A DNA stretch of 64,000 nucleotides from UBA1181 sp963626555. Its GTDB lineage: Bacteria; Bacteroidota; Bacteroidia; Bacteroidales; Paludibacteraceae. A program made the position numbers and the translations under genes. Positions 35,987 through 44,339 of the stretch are shown piece by piece. The notes below the pieces were generated by a model. The model ran no database searches and was not told the DNA's origin. It was given only the letters and a program-made list of their open reading frames with translations. How positions within the stretch are numbered: position 1 is the stretch's first letter; each line of letters starts with the position of its first letter. The DNA lies in the NCBI GenBank assembly GCA_963626555.1, contig CAVFXQ010000007.1, forward strand, positions 1 to 64,000, given 5' to 3'.

Positions 35987-37795
35987 CTACTCAGCGTACA
36001 TTGCCTCTATCTCCTTTGCATAATGCTCTGCGATCACCTTTCGTTTCATCTTTAGAGTTGGCGTTAATTCATCTGCCTCCATAGTAAATGGTTTGGCTAA
36101 AAGCGTGAATTTCTTCACTTGCTCGTATGCAGACAACTCACTTTGTGCCATTTGGATTCGTCCTTCATAGAAGGCCACGATTTTCGGATTTTTTAGCAAT
36201 TCCTCCATTGAACCATATTCAATCTTAGCAGTCTCCGCGTATGTCTCAAGAGCTGAATAGGCTGGCACCACCAATGCAGAAACAAACTTGCGTTGATCGG
36301 CTATGATGGATACTTGTTCCATATATTTATCAACGATCAATTTCCCCTCCACTTGCTGTGGCGCAACATATTTACCATTTGATGTTTTAAACAGTTCTTT
36401 TATTCGCTCTGTAACCACCAAACGACCATCTTTCGTCAAAGAACCTGCATCGCCAGTTTTGAACCATCCATCCTCAAAAGCAGCTGCGGTGGCTTCTGGT
36501 TTATTGTAATATCCCTCAGAAATAGTCTTTCCTTTCAAGAGTATTTCATTGTTTTCACTCAATTTTACCTCTACCTCTGGCATAATCTCTCCCGTGGAGT
36601 GAATTTCGTAATTTTCATTGTATGGATTATAGCAAGCCACTGTTGCCGTGGATTCAGACAATCCATACCCTACGATAATATTAAACCCAACGCTATGTAA
36701 AAATATATTCACATCGTCGGACAATGCCGCTCCCGCAGTAGGAAAGAAATTTCCATTCTCCAATCCCAACACTTTTTTCAAGAGTTTGAACAATGTGGCA
36801 TTATAGAATTTATAACGCAGATAGAGGGATAAAGGGGCTGTCAAGCCATAACGTCGAAAATCTAAATTATATCGTTCTCCAACCCTGATAGCATGCCGCA
36901 TCCATTTGCGCATAAATGGTGAAAAAGATTCAATTTTTTCGTTTACCCCCATATAGATTTTCTCCCAAAAACGAGGAACCGCACACATCATCGTCGGACG
37001 AACCTCTTTCAGTGCTGTCAAAATCTGCTTGGGGTTCTGGTTGACTGCCACCACAACATTCTTATGCAAGCATAAATATGTCCAAGCACGCTCAAAAATA
37101 TGCGTTAACGGCAAAAACGATAGACTCAAATCTTTGTCTGTTATGTTTGTCAACCGAATGTCGTGAATCTTCATCGCCTGCTGATAGTTTGATTGCCTGA
37201 TAATCACACCTTTAGGCTCACCCGTCGTTCCTGAAGTATAGATCAACGTGGTTAAATCATGTTCCGATAGGTGCGAGCGTCTCACCTTCATTTCCTCTTC
37301 AAAGGCTGCCCCATCTCCATGTTTCAAAAAATCCTCAAACGAGATTGCAGCGTCCACACCTCTCAACTGTATGTTTTTATCTATCGCAACAATTGTTCTC
37401 AACCGTTCCGACCGCTTCAAAACCTCAACTGCCGTATCATATTGCAACTGTTCGCCTGCAAACAATAAGTGTATATCTGCATCATTTACAATATATTCCA
37501 CCTGCGAAGAGGAGCTTGTCGCATATAACGGAACAGCCGTCGCACGTACCGCCTGACAGGCAAAATCAACCGCTATAATCTCCGCCATATTCTGAGAGAA
37601 CAAAGCAACTTTGTCTTCCTCTTTCACCCCAAAACTGATCAACGCTTTAGCTATTACACTTACTTGATCTGCTAATTGCTTCCACGAGATATTTTTCCAT
37701 ACTTCGTCGTGGATATCCTTATATTTTAAAGCGGTTCGATCGGCAAATTCTTTTGCCTTTTCAAAAACCATTTCTCCAAAATGAGTCGTGTACAT
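35987..37795 (-). CDS. Long-chain acyl-CoA synthetase (AMP-forming)
   Basis: 602 aa. The AMP-binding superfamily motifs are LIYTSGTTGEPKGVI (P-loop), VGYGLSESTA, WFKTGDAGSLTKDGRLVV and the ERIKELFKTSNGKYVAPQ hinge with its downstream lysine region. Length and the HIFERAWTYLCLHKN block match the FadD15-like long-chain fatty-acid ligases. It activates fatty acids at the inner membrane for phospholipid or lipid synthesis. It lies 5 bp after rnc and is part of the acpP-fabF-rnc run, so its lipid-metabolism role fits its neighbours. Confidence 0.93.
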   Translation of the reverse strand: MYTTHFGEMVFEKAKEFADRTALKYKDIHDEVWKNISWKQLADQVSVIAKALISFGVKEEDKVALFSQNMAEIIAVDFACQAVRATAVPLYATSSSSQVEYIVNDADIHLLFAGEQLQYDTAVEVLKRSERLRTIVAIDKNIQLRGVDAAISFEDFLKHGDGAAFEEEMKVRRSHLSEHDLTTLIYTSGTTGEPKGVIIRQSNYQQAMKIHDIRLTNITDKDLSLSFLPLTHIFERAWTYLCLHKNVVVAVNQNPKQILTALKEVRPTMMCAVPRFWEKIYMGVNEKIESFSPFMRKWMRHAIRVGERYNLDFRRYGLTAPLSLYLRYKFYNATLFKLLKKVLGLENGNFFPTAGAALSDDVNIFLHSVGFNIIVGYGLSESTATVACYNPYNENYEIHSTGEIMPEVEVKLSENNEILLKGKTISEGYYNKPEATAAAFEDGWFKTGDAGSLTKDGRLVVTERIKELFKTSNGKYVAPQQVEGKLIVDKYMEQVSIIADQRKFVSALVVPAYSALETYAETAKIEYGSMEELLKNPKIVAFYEGRIQMAQSELSAYEQVKKFTLLAKPFTMEADELTPTLKMKRKVIAEHYAKEIEAMYAE

Positions 37796-37800
37796 CTTCT

Positions 37801-38655
37801 CTATTTTTCTTGATTCTTTGTATCTTCAACAGACAAAGTTTCATCTTCTTCTGTTGTTTTCTTTCCTTTGATTGTATACCGCTTGGCAAAATTCTTCTCT
37901 TGCTCAATCATCTCACACACCTTTTTAGCCCCATCTTGATGAGAACTTCTCTTAGAATAACCTTCTCCATCAATCACATAAATGTCATTGAGTATCACTT
38001 TTGACTTAAAGAAACAGTTATTATTCTCCACCGTTTGCATATCATAGGTGTTAAACTCAACTTTAATATGATGACGTTGCCCCCACTCTATCAATTTCGA
38101 TTTATAATTCTGTTCTATGGTGGTAATTTCATTCCATTGGATATACTTTACCAAAACCACTTCCTTAACAAACCTCAACACACAACCATACCCCTTATCT
38201 AAATAAATCGCACCAACCAACGCTTCAAAAGCATTCCCGTAAATGTTTACAGAATGTGAATGAGGAACGCTATTCATTACAATCCAATCGTTTAAGTTCA
38301 TCTTCAACGACACCTCATTAAGCGTCTCCCTTTGCACAATTTTTGATCTTGTAGCTGTCAAAAAACCTTCGTTTTTATCGGGATAATTCTGATATAGTAT
38401 GTCAGAGACTACCGCCTCTAAAACTGCATCTCCTAAATACTCTAAACGCTCATTGTTTACGAAATTTCCTTTGTCATCTCGCTGAGCATTCGACTTATGT
38501 TTAAGAGCCAACCGATAAAGTTCCAAATTACCTGGGGCAAACTCTAACAGATTTTTGAGTGCTATATACAACTCGTCTTGGGGTTCTTCTTTCTTCTCTT
38601 CAGCTAATTCCTTTTTGGTAAACCCAAAAAACTCCTTGATTTTTTCTATAATCAC
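37801..38655 (-). CDS. rnc: Ribonuclease III
   Basis: 284 aa starting at GTG 38655; no in-frame ATG precedes the catalytic region. The signature NERLEYLGDAVLEAVVSDIL carries the acidic metal-binding residues, with the second acidic cluster in NAFEALVGAIYLDKG. A C-terminal double-stranded-RNA-binding domain (YKSKLIEWGQRHHIKVEF to HQDGAKKVCEMIE) follows, and then a 30-residue lysine/glutamate-rich tail beyond the usual end. It processes rRNA precursors and cuts double-stranded RNA. It starts 9 bp after fabF, as in many Bacteroidota. Confidence 0.95.
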   Translation of the reverse strand: MIIEKIKEFFGFTKKELAEEKKEEPQDELYIALKNLLEFAPGNLELYRLALKHKSNAQRDDKGNFVNNERLEYLGDAVLEAVVSDILYQNYPDKNEGFLTATRSKIVQRETLNEVSLKMNLNDWIVMNSVPHSHSVNIYGNAFEALVGAIYLDKGYGCVLRFVKEVVLVKYIQWNEITTIEQNYKSKLIEWGQRHHIKVEFNTYDMQTVENNNCFFKSKVILNDIYVIDGEGYSKRSSHQDGAKKVCEMIEQEKNFAKRYTIKGKKTTEEDETLSVEDTKNQEK

Positions 38656-38664
38656 GAAACGGAC

Positions 38665-39921
38665 CTACTTAAACTTTTTAAAAATAATTGAAGCATTCTG
38701 TCCACCAAAACCAAAGGTGTTTGACAATGCCGCACGAACCTCACGAGTCTGAGGCTTATTGAAAGTGTAATTCAAGGTATAATCTATGTTAGGGTCATCA
38801 TCACCCTCTCTGTGGTTTATAGTTGGCGGAACTACACCATTGACTATGGAGAGAATAGAGGCTATGGCTTCCACCGCCCCTGTTGCTCCCATCAAATGAC
38901 CCGTCATTGACTTCGTTGAACTAATATTCAACGATTTAGCATGTTCACCAAAAACTTTTTGAATCGCTTTAATCTCCGAGGGATCTCCTATAGGTGTCGA
39001 TGTTCCATGAATGTTGATATAATCTATATCCTCTACCGATAAACCAGCATCTTTCAGGGCATTTGTCATCACAATAGTAGCTCCCAATCCATCAGGGTGC
39101 GTCGCCGTCATGTGATAAGCATCGGCCGAAGCCGCCACACCCGCCACCTCTGCATAGATATGCGCACCTCTCTTCACAGCGTGTTCATATTCTTCTAAGA
39201 CTAAACATCCCGCACCTTCGCCCAAGACAAAGCCATCACGCGATGCACTCAGCGGACGAGATGCCGTCTGGTACTCATCATTGCGCGTTGATAATGCTCT
39301 CATTGCATTGAAACCTCCAATTCCACTCACTGTAATCGGAGCTTCCGCACCTCCCGTTATCATCACATCAGCACGATTTAGGCGAATCTGATCAAACGCC
39401 AAACTGATAGCATGCGTCGATGTAGCACACGCCGAAACAACTCCAAAGTTCGGTCCTCTAAAATTGTACTGCATCGATATATGCCCAGACGCCATATTAG
39501 CAATCATGCGCGGAATGAAAAACGGATTAAATCTCGGTATCTCAGGATTGGATAGATAGTCCAACAAATCACGCTCAAACGAGGTTATACCCCCAATTCC
39601 CGTCGAAAAAATAACACCTGACCTATCCGAGTCTGCCTGACCTTCTGAGAACCCCGCATCCTCCATCGCTTCTTTCGCCACACAAAGTGCAAACTGACAA
39701 TAACGATCGATTTTACGGACTTCCTTATGATCAAAATGCGTTTCGGGGTCAAAACCCTTCACCTCACAGGCAAACCGTGTTTTGAACTTTGAAGCGTCAA
39801 AGAGCGTAATAGGTCCAGCACCACTCACACCCTCCAGCAACGCATTCCAGAAATCTGAAACATTATTGCCAATGGGTGTGATTGCACCAAGACCTGTTAC
39901 TACTACTCTTCTAAGCTCCAT
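38665..39921 (-). CDS. fabF: 3-oxoacyl-ACP synthase II
   Basis: 418 aa from the ATG at 39921 (MELRRVVVTGLGAITPIGN). The longer frame to 39972 overlaps acpP by 44 bp and is not family-like. The Cys-His-His triad is visible in VVSACATSTHA, NIHGTSTPIGDPSE and TKSMTGHLMGATGAVE. FabF condenses malonyl-ACP with acyl-ACP in fatty-acid elongation. It lies 7 bp after acpP, the carrier it uses, and before rnc. Confidence 0.97.
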   Translation of the reverse strand: MELRRVVVTGLGAITPIGNNVSDFWNALLEGVSGAGPITLFDASKFKTRFACEVKGFDPETHFDHKEVRKIDRYCQFALCVAKEAMEDAGFSEGQADSDRSGVIFSTGIGGITSFERDLLDYLSNPEIPRFNPFFIPRMIANMASGHISMQYNFRGPNFGVVSACATSTHAISLAFDQIRLNRADVMITGGAEAPITVSGIGGFNAMRALSTRNDEYQTASRPLSASRDGFVLGEGAGCLVLEEYEHAVKRGAHIYAEVAGVAASADAYHMTATHPDGLGATIVMTNALKDAGLSVEDIDYINIHGTSTPIGDPSEIKAIQKVFGEHAKSLNISSTKSMTGHLMGATGAVEAIASILSIVNGVVPPTINHREGDDDPNIDYTLNYTFNKPQTREVRAALSNTFGFGGQNASIIFKKFK

Positions 39922-39928
39922 AGCTTTC

Positions 39929-40168
39929 TTATTTTCCCAACATCTCTTCGATGAGCTTAACAGCGTCACCAACAGTCTGAATCTCTTGAGTTTTGTCTTC
40001 AGGAATCTGAATGTTGAACTGCTTCTCTAACTCCATGATCAACTCTACAGTATCCAAAGAGTCTGCACCCAAATCTGTAGTGAAACCTGCATTCTCAGTT
40101 ACCTCAGATGGCTTACAACCTAACTTCTCAACAATGATTTCCTGTACTTTCTCTGCAACTTCTGACAT
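39929..40168 (-). CDS. acpP: Acyl carrier protein
   Basis: 79 aa, acidic, four-helix family. The phosphopantetheine attachment site is Ser37 in LGADSLDTVELIM. It shuttles acyl chains between the fatty-acid synthase enzymes in the cytoplasm. It is the first gene of the acpP-fabF-rnc run. About 57-64 bp upstream the minus strand reads TTCCTTTG, one base off the -7 consensus, which is a plausible promoter. Confidence 0.97.
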   Translation of the reverse strand: MSEVAEKVQEIIVEKLGCKPSEVTENAGFTTDLGADSLDTVELIMELEKQFNIQIPEDKTQEIQTVGDAVKLIEEMLGK

Positions 40169-40210
40169 TTTTGTTTCAGTTTTTAGTTAATATTTAAGTT
40201 CAATTTTTTC

Positions 40211-40218
40211 TAAATTTG
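40211..40218 (+). promoter_or_regulatory. Candidate -7 box for purN
   Basis: TAAATTTG matches TAnnTTTG on the plus strand and would give a leader of about 150 nt. It lies close to the opposing acpP promoter candidate (TTCCTTTG on the minus strand, 40225-40232). No well-spaced -33 element was seen. Confidence 0.45.
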
Positions 40219-40283
40219 CGGTTGCAAAGGAACAACTTTTTTTAACGATTTCTAACATATTCGTTAAGTTTTTTTGCGAGAAC

Positions 40284-40381
40284 TGCACAGTTTTAAAAAA
40301 TTGTGCAATCGTTTAACTTTTATTAACAAAAGATATTCTTTCTAATTATCTGATTCTCAGATATTTAATGCAAAAATAATG
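40284..40381 (+). promoter_or_regulatory. purN leader with two inverted repeats and a mini-ORF
   Basis: TGCACA (40284-40289) and TGTGCA (40302-40307) are inverted across 12 bp. A 7-bp hairpin with a 3-nt loop lies at 40347-40363. A three-codon frame ATG-CAA-AAA-TAA begins at 40368 and its stop overlaps the purN start as TAATG. These could form a translational control leader; no known riboswitch was recognised. Confidence 0.35.
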
Positions 40382-40945
40382 AAAAAAGTCGTCATCTTTG
40401 CCTCTGGCTCTGGCTCTAACGCCGAAAACATAATCTCTTATTTCTCTGATAATAAGGAGGTTAAATTCCCTTACATCCTCTGTAATAAGGCAGACGCGTA
40501 TGTGAAAGTACGTGCTGAAAAATTGGGAATTCCATTTCGTTACTTTACGAAAGACGAGTGGAAAGACGGTTCAATACTCCATCTTTTAGAGGAAACAGAC
40601 CCTGACCTGATTGTTCTTTCTGGCTTTTTATTACGAGTTCCTGCTGAAATCATCAACAGATTTCCCAACAAGATCATCAACATTCACCCTGCGCTTCTTC
40701 CAAAACACGGAGGAAAGGGTATGTATGGAATGCATGTCCACGAAGCTGTAATTAACGATGGAGATACAGAAAGCGGCATCACCATACACTACGCCAACGA
40801 AAACCTCGATGAGGGATCTATCATCTTCCAAGCCAAAGTACCAGTGAAACCAACAGACACCCCCGAAGATGTCGCCCACAATGTTCATGAATTAGAATAC
40901 AAATATTTTCCTAAAATAATCGACGACCTTTTATTCAAAGAGTAA
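40379..40945 (+). CDS. purN: Phosphoribosylglycinamide formyltransferase (GART)
   Basis: 188 aa. It opens with IFASGSGSNAENI, the folate-dependent GART start. The catalytic Asn and His lie in IINIHPALLPKHGGKGMYG and the Asp region in SGITIHYANENLDEGSII. It transfers a formyl group from 10-formyl-THF to GAR in step three of purine synthesis. It is monocistronic: a leader of about 150 nt precedes it and a strong terminator follows 50 bp after the stop. Confidence 0.96.
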   Translation: MKKVVIFASGSGSNAENIISYFSDNKEVKFPYILCNKADAYVKVRAEKLGIPFRYFTKDEWKDGSILHLLEETDPDLIVLSGFLLRVPAEIINRFPNKIINIHPALLPKHGGKGMYGMHVHEAVINDGDTESGITIHYANENLDEGSIIFQAKVPVKPTDTPEDVAHNVHELEYKYFPKIIDDLLFKE

Positions 40946-40994
40946 TCGTAGGTAAAATTTCGTTGATTATTTACACGATGTTAAGTCTCTCTAC

Positions 40995-41025
40995 GGTCTG
41001 GGGTTAGCTCCAGACCATTTTTTTT
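40995..41025 (+). terminator. Rho-independent terminator after purN
   Basis: GGTCTGG and CCAGACC form a 7-bp stem (extended by two inner pairs), followed by A and eight T residues on the plus strand. It sits between the convergent purN and xerD genes. Confidence 0.9.
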
Positions 41026-41031
41026 AGCAGT

Positions 41032-41955
41032 TTAAAACAGGTTGCGCTGATTACGTGGATGGAATAGAATGATTTCCTCACGCAAACGTTGTGTATCAAT
41101 ATGAGAATAGATTTCGGTAGTGATAATTGATTTATGTCCCAACATCTCTTGAATTGCTCTTAGATTTGCTCCTCCTTCTAAGAGATGTGTTGCAAAAGAA
41201 TGTCTGAAAGTGTGCGGACTAATTGTCTTAGTGATTCCGACGGATTCTGCGGCATTTTTCACAATAACAAAAACCATCTGACGAGTCAGTTGTCCTCCTC
41301 TGCGATTAACAAACAACATTCCCGTTTCATCAGATTTCATCGGCATTTCTGTTCGCATCTGCAGCCACCGTTCAATCTCCAACAACGCTTTGTCAGAAAT
41401 GGGTACTATTCGTTGCTTGTTCCCCTTTCCAACAACATTGATATATTTCTCACCGAAAAAAACTTGCGAAATTGGTAAGTTTACTAATTCCGAAACACGG
41501 ATACCGCAACTGTAAAGTACCTCTAAAATCGTCCTATTCCGCTGACCGATTGCATCGGACACATCAATGGAATCAATGATTTTGTTAACCTCATCTATGC
41601 TAAGAACAGTGGGAAGATACTGCTCTTTCTTAGGAGTGCATAAAAGTTCAGTGGGGTCTTCGTCTATTTCATTCTCTATGACTAAAAAATTGTAGAAATT
41701 TTTTATACCAGATACGATTCTTGATTGAGATCTTTGCGAAATTCCAACCTCAGACAAGTCTACCAAAAAATCTTGCAATATCTCATAAGTTGCATCCTTG
41801 TAGTGAATATTCAAATCTTCTAAAAAGGACAATAATTTAGATATATCGGTAAGATAGGCATCTTCGGTATTGATAGAAAAAGATCTTTCCAACAGTAAAT
41901 AGGAACGATATCTCTTAATTATTCGATCATTCTCAAATTTTCCGTTGAGTGCCAT
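41032..41955 (-). CDS. xerD: Tyrosine recombinase, XerD-like
   Basis: 307 aa from the ATG at 41955. An N-terminal SAM-like core-binding domain (about 1-100) precedes the catalytic domain. All catalytic positions are visible: Arg in SCGIRVSELV, Lys in VGKGNKQRIVP, His-x-x-Arg in HTFRHSFATHLL, His in MLGHKSIITTE and Tyr in IYSHI. Length and placement at the end of a housekeeping run (cysE, birA, aroQ) fit the chromosome-dimer resolvase rather than a phage or transposon integrase. XerC and XerD cannot be told apart by sequence alone, so the symbol is the best guess. Confidence 0.88.
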   Translation of the reverse strand: MALNGKFENDRIIKRYRSYLLLERSFSINTEDAYLTDISKLLSFLEDLNIHYKDATYEILQDFLVDLSEVGISQRSQSRIVSGIKNFYNFLVIENEIDEDPTELLCTPKKEQYLPTVLSIDEVNKIIDSIDVSDAIGQRNRTILEVLYSCGIRVSELVNLPISQVFFGEKYINVVGKGNKQRIVPISDKALLEIERWLQMRTEMPMKSDETGMLFVNRRGGQLTRQMVFVIVKNAAESVGITKTISPHTFRHSFATHLLEGGANLRAIQEMLGHKSIITTEIYSHIDTQRLREEIILFHPRNQRNLF

Positions 41956-41992
41956 AAATATCACTTACATTAGTCAAAAATCAACGCTTCCA

Positions 41993-42436
41993 TCACCCTT
42001 TTTCTTCATCCATTCTTCTCAACTCAATGAGTCCTTCTAATGCCAATCGATATGAGTCCAATCCAAATCCTAAAACCACACCCACACAGGCAGAAGACAG
42101 AAAAGAATGGTGGCGTACTTCCTCTCGTTTATGCACGTTAGAAATATGTACTTCTACGACAGGCGTGGTAACAGAGCGAATAGCGTCTGCAATCGCCAAA
42201 GAAGTGTGAGTGTACGCACCAGCATTTAAAATAATTCCGTCTGATATAAAACCAACCTCATGTATTTTATCTATCAACTCCCCCTCTATATTTGATTGAT
42301 AATACGAAATATTGATTTCTGGATAACGGGTTTTTAATATATCTAAATAATCCTCAAACGATCTTGAGCCGTAAATGGTAGGCTCTCTTTTGCCCAATAA
42401 ATTTAGATTTGGACCATTTATTATCATTATATTCAT
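41993..42436 (-). CDS. aroQ: 3-dehydroquinate dehydratase, type II
   Basis: 147 aa, the usual length. NGPNLNLLGKREPTIYG carries the active-site Tyr and flexible-loop Arg, and VEVHISNVHKREEVRHHS carries the catalytic His. It forms 3-dehydroshikimate in the shikimate pathway as a cytoplasmic dodecamer. It lies 54 bp after birA and 37 bp before xerD on the same strand. Confidence 0.97.
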   Translation of the reverse strand: MNIMIINGPNLNLLGKREPTIYGSRSFEDYLDILKTRYPEINISYYQSNIEGELIDKIHEVGFISDGIILNAGAYTHTSLAIADAIRSVTTPVVEVHISNVHKREEVRHHSFLSSACVGVVLGFGLDSYRLALEGLIELRRMDEEKG

Positions 42437-42490
42437 CTTTTGCCTCTCTTAGTTTATTTATACTTTACTTTCGGAACTATCTTCTATATT

Positions 42491-43264
42491 CTACTTTTTA
42501 TTTTCTATCGTCTCATGAATATATTCTACTTCACCAATGTAATACTTTCTAAAATCTCCTCTTTTAGGCTGAATCACAACTCTACCTGTAGGTTCTATGT
42601 CAATAATTCTTCCCTCAAATTCTCCGTTGGAATCACTATATTTTGTCCATTCTCCAAACTTGTATATCATATACAAATATCGATTGTTGAGGAACTCAAA
42701 GTTCATATCATCATCTTTCAACAATTGGTATTCTTTCAAGATGGCAGTTCGCAAATCTTTAAAAAGAGATTCTTTGTCAATCTCCTCGCCCACAATGTTT
42801 GCAAGTGAGATGGGGTTAGGCAAACTTTCATCAAATTTTGTCTGATTGACATTCAAGCCAATACCGACGATTGCGTGCGTAATCTCTGCGCCCGTAAGCA
42901 AATTATCCACGATGAACCCACACAATTTTCGGTCGTTATAGTAAATGTCATTGGGCCATTTAATCACGAAATTCTCTGATCCAAAACCATTTCGCAGTGT
43001 CTCCACAATGGCTACTGCCACCGCTCGCATCAGATAAAACTGGTCGGCTACATGGATGAAAGTGGGATGAAGCAGAAGACTGAACAAAAGGTTCTTATCG
43101 TACTCTGAACTCCAACAATGACCAATCTGCCCCCTGCCTGCCGTCTGATTTTTTGCCAATACAGCGAATCCATCGGGAAAATCTTCCTTGGCTAACAGTC
43201 TGTTGAGGTGATTGTTGGTAGAGTCTGTTTCTTCTACGTTCAATACGTTTTCTAACACTTCCAT
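42491..43264 (-). CDS. birA: Biotin--[acetyl-CoA-carboxylase] ligase
   Basis: 257 aa from the ATG at 43264; the longer frame begins at a TTG (43282). Signatures are EETDSTNNHLNRLL, NQTAGRGQIGHCW (biotinyl-AMP loop) and VIKWPNDIYYNDRKLCG (lysine that positions biotin). A small SH3-like C-terminal domain follows. There is no N-terminal helix-turn-helix, so this is a monofunctional ligase, not a biotin repressor. It biotinylates acetyl-CoA carboxylase and other carboxylases and sits 30 bp after cysE. Confidence 0.95.
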   Translation of the reverse strand: MEVLENVLNVEETDSTNNHLNRLLAKEDFPDGFAVLAKNQTAGRGQIGHCWSSEYDKNLLFSLLLHPTFIHVADQFYLMRAVAVAIVETLRNGFGSENFVIKWPNDIYYNDRKLCGFIVDNLLTGAEITHAIVGIGLNVNQTKFDESLPNPISLANIVGEEIDKESLFKDLRTAILKEYQLLKDDDMNFEFLNNRYLYMIYKFGEWTKYSDSNGEFEGRIIDIEPTGRVVIQPKRGDFRKYYIGEVEYIHETIENKK

Positions 43265-43294
43265 CGAGATTTCTCGGTTCAAAGAAAAATATCA

Positions 43295-44170
43295 TTAAAC
43301 TTGTCCGCCTCGTTTCTGCACGACTTTAGAACCTGCAGGAACATTATTCGTCAACCAAACATTACCACCGATCACAGAACCTTTACCAATCGTAATACGG
43401 CCCAAAATAGTTGCATTTGCATATATAATAACATCATCCTCAATGATCGGATGACGATCTATATTTTTTACAGGATTACCATCCTCGTCCAACTCAAAAC
43501 TTTTCGCTCCAAGAGTTACTCCTTGATATATCTTTACATTGTTTCCGATAATGCAAGTCTCACCAATCACAACGCCTGTTCCATGATCAATAGTGAAATG
43601 ATGTCCGATTTTAGCTCCCGGATTAATATCTATCCCAGTTTCTGAATGTCCCATCTCTGTAATCATCCTAGGAATGAGAGGAACGTTCAAAAGCAACAAC
43701 TCGTGGGCAATACGATAGGCTGATATAGCCTTTATAGCTGGATAGCAAAGGACTATCTCCGCATAACTTTTTGCCGCTGGATCTCCATTATAGGCAGATT
43801 CTACATCTGATATTAACGCTTGGCGCATAGTTGGCAACTTCTCTAAAAAACGCTCTACAGTGTTTTCTGCGATCTCTGCCACATAGTTATAATCTGAGTA
43901 GGATGCAGACCCAAAAAGCATTCCTGCAATGACCTGCTCCTCTAAAAGGGTGGCTAAACGATCAACATTCACACCAATGTAGTACGGCAATGTTTGGATA
44001 GTTACAGAGTGTGTACCATAATAACCAGGGAAGAGAATAGCTCTTGCTATATCCAAAATTTCACACAATGCCGCTGCCGATGGATAAGACACTCCCTTCC
44101 TCTTTTCGTGAAATACTTTCTTTAAAGAATCAAACTCTGATAACTCTTGCACTACGGAGAACTTTGACAT
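43295..44170 (-). CDS. cysE: Serine O-acetyltransferase
   Basis: 291 aa. A helical N-terminal half precedes the left-handed beta-helix of hexapeptide repeats, with the active-site region TGIDINPGAKIGHHFTIDHG and the following GVVIGETCIIGNNVKIYQGV. The C-terminus WLTNNVPAGSKVVQKRG lacks a long tail that would bind cysteine synthase in the enterobacterial way. The length matches the longer Bacteroidota form. It makes O-acetylserine, the first step of cysteine synthesis, and heads the cysE-birA-aroQ-xerD run. Confidence 0.94.
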   Translation of the reverse strand: MSKFSVVQELSEFDSLKKVFHEKRKGVSYPSAAALCEILDIARAILFPGYYGTHSVTIQTLPYYIGVNVDRLATLLEEQVIAGMLFGSASYSDYNYVAEIAENTVERFLEKLPTMRQALISDVESAYNGDPAAKSYAEIVLCYPAIKAISAYRIAHELLLLNVPLIPRMITEMGHSETGIDINPGAKIGHHFTIDHGTGVVIGETCIIGNNVKIYQGVTLGAKSFELDEDGNPVKNIDRHPIIEDDVIIYANATILGRITIGKGSVIGGNVWLTNNVPAGSKVVQKRGGQV

Positions 44171-44281
44171 TGGTGTAATGTTTTTTGTTGTTAATTGACT
44201 GCTAATTTACCATTTTCAAACGATATTCTTCGGCTTCTCTCTTTAAAAGTTGCGTAATGAAGAAAACGAAATGAACAAAAA

Positions 44282-44309
44282 GTGCGATGACGTTCCTACG
44301 CCATCGCAC
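44282..44309 (-). terminator. Rho-independent terminator after the RCC1-like giant gene
   Basis: The stem GTGCGATG-x-CGT pairs with ACG-x-CATCGCAC around a 4-nt loop, with a single internal mismatch. On the minus strand it is followed by TTTTTG. It lies 30 bp past the stop at 44340. Confidence 0.88.
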
Positions 44310-44339
44310 CCTATCTAAGTTCTAAACTCTAAACACTCA

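Noticed and set aside
41032..41955. Tyrosine recombinase as evidence of a phage or integrative element
   Set aside because: It is embedded in a housekeeping run, has the length and motifs of Xer proteins, and no tRNA gene, att repeats or cargo genes adjoin it.
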